A stretch of 64,000 bases of DNA from Terriglobia bacterium (GTDB lineage: Bacteria > Acidobacteriota > Terriglobia > JAIQFV01). Shown here in pieces: positions 46,521 through 53,854 of this stretch. How positions within the stretch are numbered: position 1 is the first letter of the stretch; every line of letters begins with the position of its first letter. The position numbers and the translations under genes were made by a program. The stretch spans positions 1 through 64,000 of the forward strand of contig JAIQFV010000020.1 of the NCBI GenBank assembly GCA_020073085.1, in the 5' to 3' direction. Under the pieces are notes generated by a model. That model was given only the letters and a program-made list of their open reading frames with translations. It was not told where the DNA came from and searched no databases.

Positions 46521-49463
46521 ATGAAGATTTCCGGTGAACGCGCCATGCCTCTCTCTGACCTTTCTGCGCCGACCCTTTCCCCCGCGGAATGGGTTGAGAA
46601 AATCGCCCATTCAGAATCTCCCGAGGAGATCGCGGATCCGCTGGCGGGCTGGTCGAATCCGGTCGGTCTTTCTTTGGTCGAACACCTGACGCAGGAAGTG
46701 ATCCGGTACAGTCGAAGGGATCCCAAGGCGACCATGCGTCTCGCCCAGGCCGCCCACGTCGTGGCCACTCGATTGGGAGATCCCAAGGCGATGGCCCTGG
46801 CCGAGCGCGCACTGGGAAACGCGGAACAAGTGGGTGGAAACAACAGGGCGGCAGCCGCGCACTACCGTAGCTCCATCCAAAGATTTGAAGCCCTGGGCGA
46901 CGAGATCGAACTCGCGCGTACGCTGTCGTCCTCCGTGGGGGTCCTGGTGTACCTGGGAGAGTACGACCGGGGTCTCGAGGAGGCGGAACGGGCCAAGGAG
47001 ATTTTTGAGCGTTACCAGGATGAAGCGCGGCTGGCGCGCCTGGAAGTCAATCGCGGCAATCTCTACCATCGACTCGATCGATTTCAGGAAGCGATCGCTT
47101 GTTACGATAGCGCTCTTGCCGTCCTGGAGCGAAGCGGCGACTATGAGGCCATTGCAGGGATTAAAAGCAACCAGGCCACCTGTCTCATCACATTGAACCG
47201 GTTCGAAGATGCGCTGAAGAGTTATCGTGAGGCCCGCGCCCTCTGCGAGGAGCATCAAATGCCCCTCCTGGTGGCACAGGCCGATTACAATATTTCCTAC
47301 CTCTATTATCTCCGCGGCGAATATACCCGGGCGCTGGAAATGCTGTCGGCGGCCGCAATCTCGTTTCAGGAGCGCAACAATGTGCAGCACCTCGCGCTGT
47401 GCGACCTCGACCAGGCCGAGATCTATCTCGAATTGAATTTGTCGCGGGATGCCATCGAGCTGAGTGAGCGCGCGGCGGAGCGATTCCTCCAGATCGGGAT
47501 GCGTTACGAACGCGCCAAGGCGATCACCATCTCGGCCACGGCGCGCACGCAGACGCAGGAGTTCTTCAAGGCCCTCGAAATGTTTGACCAGGCCCGATCC
47601 CTGTTTGCAGCAGAAAACAACCTCGTGTGGATGGCGATGGTGGATTTGTACAAGGCCACCATCTTTTATTCAACCGGCCGTCACTTTGAGGCTTTGAATC
47701 TCTGCCGGACCGCACTCCACCACTTCGAATCGCAACAGCTGGTGGGAAAGGCCGTTTTCACGGAAATTCTGATGGCCAAGATCTCGCTGGGACTCGGCGA
47801 GGCGCCCCAGGCCGAACTGCGTGCGCAGTCTGCGACCACCCATCTGGGCCAAGTCAATGCGCCCTGGCTGAATTATCAGGCCTACTACACCCTGGGACTG
47901 ACCCAGGAAGCGGTGGGCGATGTCGCGGCGGCCGAGAAGAGCTACCTCCAGGCCATCGCCGTCCTCGAGACCATGCGCGGCAACATCATGGCCGACGAGC
48001 TGAAGATCATGTTCTTTAAAGACAAGCAGTCGGTTTATGAAAGGTTGGTGACACTCAGTCTGGACAACCCCAAGGGAGGAGGGGTGGCCGAGGCCTACGC
48101 GCTCGTGGAACGGGCCAAGTCGCGGGCCCTGGTGGATCTGCTCTCCTCGGGCGTGGCCCATGTTCGTCGCGCCAGAAATTCCAGCAGCGAAGTCATCGAT
48201 CACCTCCATCAACTCCGCCAGGAGTTGAATTGGTTTTACAGCAAGGTCAATTTAGAAGAAGCCCAGGGGAAGGCGGGGAACGAAGTCAAGGTCACCGCCT
48301 TGCGGGAGTTGATCCAACAGCACGAATCTCAACTACTGAAGGTCCTCCGTCAGTTGCCCGCGGAAGACGAGGAATACGCCTCGTTACATTGTGCGGTCTC
48401 AGTCCGGACGGAGCGCATCCAGCAGTCGCTCACCGAGTCTCAGACGCTGATTGAGTACTTCCTGGTGCGGGACAAGGTGATCGCTTTTCTGTTGACACGG
48501 GAAGGGCTGAAGGTGATCTCCGGGTTAGGAGACGCTTCGGCGGTCAAGAATCAGCTCGATCTGCTGAAATACCAGTTCAGCAAATTCAACTTCGGATCGA
48601 GCTACGTCTCCAACCATCACGCCTACCTCCAGAAATCGATTGATACCCATCTCTCCGACCTTTATGAATCCTTGTTTGAACCATTGACTCCTGAACTGAC
48701 AGGGCGAGATTTGATCTTTGTCCCCCACGAGTTCCTGCACTGTGTTCCATTCCATGCCCTCAAAAGAAGGGACGGCTACCTGATTGAGGACCACAGCATC
48801 TCCTACTCGCCCAGTGCGAGTGTTTTTAAGCTCTGCAGTGGCAAGCCCCCCTCCGGAAAGGCGTCTTCTCTCGTCATGGGAGTGCCCGACATCAAGATTC
48901 CTCACGTGTTGGATGAAGTCCGCGATGCCTCCGCGCTCTTGTCCAATTGCACCCTTCTCGTGGGAGCCGAAGCAACCGAGGAAAAACTCAAGTCCCTGGG
49001 GGGCGAGGCGTCCATTGTGCATATCGCCTCGCATGGCGTCTTCCGCAACGACAACCCGATGTTTTCATCGATCTATCTGGGCTCGTCTTCTCTGAGCCTG
49101 TTCGACATTTACAATATTGAACTGGATGCAGACCTCGTTACCTTGAGCGGCTGCGGAACGGGAATGAACCGCATTGTCGGGGGTGATGAACTGGTGGGTC
49201 TGGTGCGGGGATTCCTGTATGCCGGGGCCCGCTCCCTCCTGGTCAGCCTGTGGAATGTCTACGACCGTTCCACGGCGGAGCTGATGCAGGCGTTTTACAA
49301 ATACCTGAAACACAACAAGAACATCGCCCAGAGTCTCTGTTTCGCGATGCGGGACATCAAGGAAAAATACTCCCATCCCTACTACTGGGCGCCTTTCATC
49401 CTGATGGGGAAGACAACCCTGGGATCCGCCACGGGAAGCGGCTGCCCACCAGGGGAGGTTTGA
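46521..49463 (+). CDS. TPR-CHAT protease, copy A
   Basis: 980 residues, cytosolic (no signal peptide). Residues ~80-520 are TPR-like helical repeats (ARLEVNRGNLYHRLDRFQEA; ADYNISYLYYLRGEYTRALE). About 650-970 is a CHAT caspase-type domain: VHIASHGVF supplies His838 and LSGCGTGMN supplies Cys878, both intact, followed by the GGDELVGLVRGFLYAGA helix and YYWAPFILMG end. CHAT proteases are peptidases activated by their repeats. In the type III-E CRISPR system (Craspase) a TPR-CHAT protein cuts Csx30, which restrains an ECF sigma factor. Here too the neighbour is an ECF sigma, but there is no Cas gene. Confidence 0.9.
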   Translation: MKISGERAMPLSDLSAPTLSPAEWVEKIAHSESPEEIADPLAGWSNPVGLSLVEHLTQEVIRYSRRDPKATMRLAQAAHVVATRLGDPKAMALAERALGNAEQVGGNNRAAAAHYRSSIQRFEALGDEIELARTLSSSVGVLVYLGEYDRGLEEAERAKEIFERYQDEARLARLEVNRGNLYHRLDRFQEAIACYDSALAVLERSGDYEAIAGIKSNQATCLITLNRFEDALKSYREARALCEEHQMPLLVAQADYNISYLYYLRGEYTRALEMLSAAAISFQERNNVQHLALCDLDQAEIYLELNLSRDAIELSERAAERFLQIGMRYERAKAITISATARTQTQEFFKALEMFDQARSLFAAENNLVWMAMVDLYKATIFYSTGRHFEALNLCRTALHHFESQQLVGKAVFTEILMAKISLGLGEAPQAELRAQSATTHLGQVNAPWLNYQAYYTLGLTQEAVGDVAAAEKSYLQAIAVLETMRGNIMADELKIMFFKDKQSVYERLVTLSLDNPKGGGVAEAYALVERAKSRALVDLLSSGVAHVRRARNSSSEVIDHLHQLRQELNWFYSKVNLEEAQGKAGNEVKVTALRELIQQHESQLLKVLRQLPAEDEEYASLHCAVSVRTERIQQSLTESQTLIEYFLVRDKVIAFLLTREGLKVISGLGDASAVKNQLDLLKYQFSKFNFGSSYVSNHHAYLQKSIDTHLSDLYESLFEPLTPELTGRDLIFVPHEFLHCVPFHALKRRDGYLIEDHSISYSPSASVFKLCSGKPPSGKASSLVMGVPDIKIPHVLDEVRDASALLSNCTLLVGAEATEEKLKSLGGEASIVHIASHGVFRNDNPMFSSIYLGSSSLSLFDIYNIELDADLVTLSGCGTGMNRIVGGDELVGLVRGFLYAGARSLLVSLWNVYDRSTAELMQAFYKYLKHNKNIAQSLCFAMRDIKEKYSHPYYWAPFILMGKTTLGSATGSGCPPGEV

Positions 49464-49740
49464 AGAAGAGAGGGGCACTTTGGAATTGACTGGGTCGAAG
49501 GAAGGTTGTCGCAGCGCCCTCGGGAACCCTTGGACCGTCTCCGTTCGGTCATCTTGACCGAAGTTCAGTCAACATTATCGATTCAATGCGATCTTTTAAA
49601 AAAAATTTCAACGGCCATGCACTATTTTTCACATTCGAGCCACTTTATTAGTGTGGAGGGTGTCTCATTTTCGCTGTAATTGACGAGTAGTCTTGCCGAT
49701 GAACGATCCGGTCGACGTGGAAACGGAGAAGGGGAAGAGA

Positions 49741-50394
49741 ATGGACAACAAGCATTTTATCGAAGAGATCTTCGCGCGATTCGTCGCAGGATGCTTGGCG
49801 GGAAAAGAGCGCGAGGAGTTTGAGGTGCACCTCAAGGGGGGCTGTGAATCCTGCGAGGAAGCCATTCGCTGGTACCGCGGGTTGTCGAGCATGCTCCAAA
49901 ATGACCGCGGATTTGAACCGCCGGAGTCGTCCGTCCGAGGCGTCGTGAACGCTTTCCGCCGGCAGAAATCCCGAGTGACGAACCTGGTCTGCACGGTGGC
50001 CGACATGCTGTTTGATAGTTTTGTGGACCCCTTGCCGGCCGGCGTACGGCAACTCGCTGCGACGGAACGCCAGGTCCTCTATCTGGCGGATGAAGTTCAG
50101 CTCGACCTGAAAATCGACAAGACCAACAGGGAACACGAGCGCATGATCATTGGTCAACTATTGCCTCGACGCTCCACGTCTCCGGGGAATCTTGGCCTTT
50201 CGAAAGTGACGCTGCGTTCGGGGGAACGGGTCGTGCAGTCGACATACACCAACGAACTCGGCGAGTTCATTCTCTGTGTGGTGCCCCGTGGGAACTATGA
50301 TCTAGAGGTTCTCCTGGCCAACTCGAGGAAGATCCTTGTTCCCAACGTCCCCCTGGTCAATCGTGAGGAGTCACCGGGAGCAGCGCCACAATAA
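49741..50394 (+). CDS. Soluble HC2-type zinc-finger protein, copy A
   Basis: 217 residues from ATG 49741, which has AAGGGGAAGAG just upstream and makes the N terminus align with copy B; an earlier ATG at 49699 is possible. FARFVAGCLAGKEREEFEVH, then H-x4-C-x2-C (HLKGGCESC), resembles the zinc-binding anti-sigma fold (zf-HC2), but no membrane segment follows. A shared FDSFVDPLPAGVRQ block and a strand-rich C-terminal half with YTNELGEFIL (carboxypeptidase-regulatory-like) come next. Probably a cytosolic regulator of the sigma or CHAT protein. Confidence 0.7.
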   Translation: MDNKHFIEEIFARFVAGCLAGKEREEFEVHLKGGCESCEEAIRWYRGLSSMLQNDRGFEPPESSVRGVVNAFRRQKSRVTNLVCTVADMLFDSFVDPLPAGVRQLAATERQVLYLADEVQLDLKIDKTNREHERMIIGQLLPRRSTSPGNLGLSKVTLRSGERVVQSTYTNELGEFILCVVPRGNYDLEVLLANSRKILVPNVPLVNREESPGAAPQ

Positions 50395-50477
50395 GGGAAC
50401 ATTTTTTGAATGTACTGAATCCTGATGTTTAGCATTTTTACCTCTTTGGTTTTTTTATTCGTTTGAGGAGAAGGATC

Positions 50478-52016
50478 ATGATGAAATCTCTGAAGATGCC
50501 TGCCTCTCCATTTCTTAGAAATCTGATTCAAAAAGCCCTGCCTGCTCTTGTCGCCCTTGTCCTCCTGGCGGGCCTCGCGTACGCAAGACCGGAGACCAAG
50601 AATCAAAGCATCATTACCTTGGAGCGCGGGGCTTCGGTGCGTGATGTACTCAAGGCGTGCCGCGCCCGCGTGGTCAAGGAACTCACCCCGGGCGAGACCT
50701 TCTTGATCCAGGCGATTGACCGGGCTTCGTCCTCGGAGCTGGTGAAACGATGTTCCAAGGCCCGCGGAGTGGAGAGCGTCGAGCCGAACCGCGTCGTTTC
50801 CGTTCCTTCCCGTCTCCGAAACCGGACCGGAGAGTTGAGCCAGTCCACCGTCGCCCTGTTGAATCAATCCACCGTGGCCCTTTTGAACGAGGCCGCCTTG
50901 GCCAATTATTATGGGGCGAACGTAAAATCCAGTTACCCCACCCAGCCGGCTCTGACCCTGATGGGGAATGAGCAAGCCCACACGGTTTCCACAGGGATGG
51001 GCATGGTCGTGGCCGACATCGATAACGGGGTCGACCCCGATAATCCCGTCCTCAAGAGTGTGCTGATCAGCGGCTACAATTTTGTCGATGACAATGCGGA
51101 TGTGAGCGAATGGACCGGGATGGACCAGTCCACGGTCGCATTGCTCAATCAGAACCAATCGCTGGGACTTGACCAGTCCACCGCTTCTCTGCTGGACCAA
51201 TCGACCGTCGCGTTGTTGAATCAATCGACGGTGGCCTTATTGAACCAGTCGACGGTGGCCCTGCTGAACCAGTCGACGGTGGCCCTGTTAAATCAGTCGA
51301 CCGTGGCCTTGTTGAACCAATCCACGGTGGCCCTGCTGAACCAATCGACCGTCGCGCTGCTGAATTCGTTGCCGCCGGACTTCGGACACGGAACCATGGT
51401 TGCCGGGCTGATTCACGTGGTGGCCCCCGATGCTCGAATCCTGCCGTTGAAGGCGTTCGGCGCGGACGGAACAGGAACCCTTTCGGATGTAGTAAGTGCC
51501 ATTTACTACGCGACCGACCATGGCGCCAATGTGATCAACATGTCGTTCTCGTTCTCAGATGATTCCTTGACCTTGAGGAAAGCAATCAGTTATGCGCTTA
51601 ACAAGAAGGTCGTTTTGGTTTCTTCCATGGGGAACGATGGTCTGGAAACTGCGAACGTTTTTCCCTCGGCTTATCCGGGGGTCTATGGGATCGCCGCTAC
51701 GGATAACCAAGACATCGTTGCGCCGTTCTCGAATTATGGGACGGTGACTGGATACACGGCTCCCGGGGTCAACTTAATCACTTTCTTTCCCGGAGGGCAT
51801 TACGCCCTGGTGTCCGGCACGTCTTTTTCGAGCGCCCTGATTTCCGGCGTGTCCGCCTTGGGTGTCTCAGCCCGGGGATCGATCCTCGGTCAAATTTCTT
51901 CGGCGATCTCACTATCGGCAGTCCCCATCGATGCCTTGAATCCTGGCTTTGAAAAGAAGCTGGGCGGGGGTCGCATCGACGAGGCCCAGACGATCCTAAG
52001 CCTGCAGCCCAAGTAA
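50478..52016 (+). CDS. Secreted S8 subtilase with octapeptide arrays, copy A
   Basis: 512 residues; ATG 50478 follows GAGGAGAAGG. Signal peptide (LPALVALVLLAGLAYA), an I9-like propeptide (about 32-115), then the S8 domain: Asp182 (DIDNGVD), His304 (FGHGTMVAG), Ser449 (SGTSFSSAL). Between Asp and His stands an array of ten octapeptides (consensus QSTVALLN), and two more lie before the catalytic domain (about 122-137). The insert makes the Asp-His distance about 122 residues against the usual 30-60. The seven perfect copies differ only at synonymous codon sites. Export suggests an extracellular or periplasmic role. Four bases before an HD-GYP gene. Confidence 0.9.
   Translation: MMKSLKMPASPFLRNLIQKALPALVALVLLAGLAYARPETKNQSIITLERGASVRDVLKACRARVVKELTPGETFLIQAIDRASSSELVKRCSKARGVESVEPNRVVSVPSRLRNRTGELSQSTVALLNQSTVALLNEAALANYYGANVKSSYPTQPALTLMGNEQAHTVSTGMGMVVADIDNGVDPDNPVLKSVLISGYNFVDDNADVSEWTGMDQSTVALLNQNQSLGLDQSTASLLDQSTVALLNQSTVALLNQSTVALLNQSTVALLNQSTVALLNQSTVALLNQSTVALLNSLPPDFGHGTMVAGLIHVVAPDARILPLKAFGADGTGTLSDVVSAIYYATDHGANVINMSFSFSDDSLTLRKAISYALNKKVVLVSSMGNDGLETANVFPSAYPGVYGIAATDNQDIVAPFSNYGTVTGYTAPGVNLITFFPGGHYALVSGTSFSSALISGVSALGVSARGSILGQISSAISLSAVPIDALNPGFEKKLGGGRIDEAQTILSLQPK
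50841..50888 (+). repeat. Two octapeptide codon repeats at the propeptide junction
   Basis: Two 24-base units encoding QSTVALLN twice, placed between the propeptide and the catalytic domain of the copy A subtilase. The same unit recurs in the inner array. Confidence 0.9.
51126..51365 (+). repeat. Tandem 24-base coding repeat (ten octapeptides)
   Basis: Ten consecutive units: QSTVALLN, QNQSLGLD, QSTASLLD, then seven QSTVALLN. All seven last units differ in nucleotides yet encode the same residues (CAA/CAG, TCG/TCC, ACC/ACG, GTC/GTG, Leu codons, AAT/AAC). Not CRISPR: no spacers, and in frame. Confidence 0.95.
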
Positions 52017-52020
52017 AGGA

Positions 52021-52725
52021 ATGCGAGGAAATCCCTTGGGAGACGCCGCATTCTCAAAGTTCTCTGAGTTGGAAGTGCGGGAGACAGCCCGCCAAACTCC
52101 CAAGGCTGTCAACACGGAATACTGCAGTGTCCCGGCGGCCACAGTGGAGGCGCGGCGTTTCCTCCTGTCTGCAGTGGGTTCCTTGGTGGCGCTGCTTGAC
52201 CTGAAAGACCAATACACGGGCATCCACGGCGCCCAAATGAGCAACTGGGCGCTGGGGATGACCAAGATGTTCGATCTGACCCCCCAAGAGATTGAAAACA
52301 TTCAGATTGCCGCAACCCTCCACGATATTGGCAAGGTCGGAATCCCCGATGCCATCCTCAAGAAGGACGAGCCGCTCGAACCTGAAGAGTGGAAGCTGAT
52401 GAAGAAGCATCCAGAATACGGATGGGCCATCACGAAAGAGATCATCGGGATGGAAAAAGTCAGCCTTTACATCCTTCACCATCATGAAAACTACAACGGC
52501 ACTGGGTACCCGGCCGGCCTGAAGGGGGAAGGGACGCCCCTGGGTGCCCGTATCATCACCATCCTCGATTGTTTTGACGCCATGACGCATGATCGCTCCT
52601 ATCGCAAGGCGTTATCGCTCGATCGGGCCCTGGCCGAGTTGAAGAAATATTCGGGAGAGCAGTTCGATCCCGAACTCGTTGAGCTCTTTACGGAATACAT
52701 CCTCTTCACTTCCCAAGAAGGCTGA
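52021..52725 (+). CDS. HD-GYP domain phosphodiesterase
   Basis: 234 residues. LHDIGKVGIPDAILKK carries the HD pair, and HHHENYNGTGYPAGLKGEG the G-Y-P motif of c-di-GMP phosphodiesterases; the metal-binding His/Asp set looks complete. The N-terminal ~50 residues are not a recognised receiver or sensor domain. It begins four bases after the subtilase stop, so likely on the same message. Alternative start codons inside the first 40 residues cannot be excluded. It would lower c-di-GMP, of note because PilZ genes are nearby. Confidence 0.85.
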   Translation: MRGNPLGDAAFSKFSELEVRETARQTPKAVNTEYCSVPAATVEARRFLLSAVGSLVALLDLKDQYTGIHGAQMSNWALGMTKMFDLTPQEIENIQIAATLHDIGKVGIPDAILKKDEPLEPEEWKLMKKHPEYGWAITKEIIGMEKVSLYILHHHENYNGTGYPAGLKGEGTPLGARIITILDCFDAMTHDRSYRKALSLDRALAELKKYSGEQFDPELVELFTEYILFTSQEG

Positions 52726-53263
52726 TCCCCCCATAGACCCTCCTGATTTGACCCTTCGCGTTTTTTCGATTGAAAAAGAATCCTTGCTGCGCCAGAATGA
52801 AAACCCTGGCGAGGGACCGGGAGATGCATCCACAGGTCGGGAAGGTCGCCTCCGTTTCTCAAGGGAATTGTGACCTGTCTCCCTGCATTTCGAGCCTTCG
52901 TGGCCTCCTCATTGGATGGAGCTGCTTCGAGGAGTGGGGTCGCCTTTCTAATTAGACCGGGGAGCCTGCCGAATAGAGCTTGTGGCCGCTTTTAACCCCA
53001 GGCCACACCATGGGGATGATCTTATTTCCCGATAACGCTGCACACCTAGCGGTGATTCGTTTAACCTAACATCAACACAAGCGCGTTTACGAGGGCATTG
53101 CGGGGACTCAGGGGATAGCGGTGACGGGTCCGGCGGCGGACAGGGGAACTGAGGGTTTGCAGGGAGCCCCGCACTTTGCGAAGAAGGTTACGCGGCCTGC
53201 CGGCAAGTTCCACTCGAGATGGGGGCCCATGATGTTGATGTTTTCGGAAAGGTCTCTAATCGG
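52726..53263. other. Non-coding stretch between copy A and copy B
   Basis: About 540 bases. No hairpin terminator with a T-run was seen. A promoter for copy B should lie here. The sigma start at 53264 is preferred over GTG/ATG codons upstream. Confidence 0.4.
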
Positions 53264-53854
53264 ATGACGGTCGAATTGAGCAACGCGGCAATGAAGTGGG
53301 AGGACGCGCAACTGGTCCGTCAGTGCCTCGCTGGGAATGAAGAGGCCTGGACAGCCCTCATCGACAAGTACAAGAATCTGATCTATTCCATTGCCATAAA
53401 GTATCATGCGGCGCCGGAAGACGCTGCCGACATCTTCCAGGCGGTATGTCTGGATCTCTATTCCGAGCTTCCTCGGCTCCGTAAAACGGAGTCTTTTCGT
53501 TCCTGGCTGATCACCATGGCGACTCACAAGGCATTTCACTGGAAGCTGAAACAGCGGCGGCAGACGACCCGGGAAGTCAGTGATGGGGATGAGACCGAAC
53601 TCGGCGACGAACCCGCCGTTTCACCTCAATTGATGGAGGATGTTGAACGCGAACAGATCGTTCGTGAAGCCGTTGCCAGTCTTTCCGAACGCTGCCGGCA
53701 ATTGATTCAACTTCTTTTTTACGAGCACCCTCCCATGCCTTACCGTGACGTGGCGCAGAAACTTGGCCTCGCCACCGGTTCCCTGGGCTTCATCCGCGGT
53801 CGTTGCCTGAGCCGCCTTCAAAAGGCCCTGGGGGAGAGGGGCTTCGAGGAATGA
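53264..53854 (+). CDS. ECF-type sigma-70 family factor, copy B
   Basis: 196 residues from ATG 53264, with AAAGG upstream; an in-frame ATG 15 codons earlier is less likely. Region 2 (LVRQCLAGNEEAWTALIDKY, then DAADIFQAVCLDLYSELPRL) and region 4 (AVASLSERCRQLIQLLFYEH, then YRDVAQKLGLATGSLGFIRG) match copy A nearly block for block. Its TGA overlaps the CHAT start as ATGA, so the two are translationally coupled even more tightly than in copy A. Confidence 0.85.
   Translation: MTVELSNAAMKWEDAQLVRQCLAGNEEAWTALIDKYKNLIYSIAIKYHAAPEDAADIFQAVCLDLYSELPRLRKTESFRSWLITMATHKAFHWKLKQRRQTTREVSDGDETELGDEPAVSPQLMEDVEREQIVREAVASLSERCRQLIQLLFYEHPPMPYRDVAQKLGLATGSLGFIRGRCLSRLQKALGERGFEE

Noticed and set aside
44799-46843. 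Long minus-strand frames opposite the solute-binding, sigma and CHAT genes
   Set aside because: Antisense to well-supported genes and lacking any recognisable motif.
51126-51365. Regular 24-base repeats that look like a CRISPR array
   Set aside because: There are no unique spacers. All units are in frame, contiguous and differ at third codon positions.
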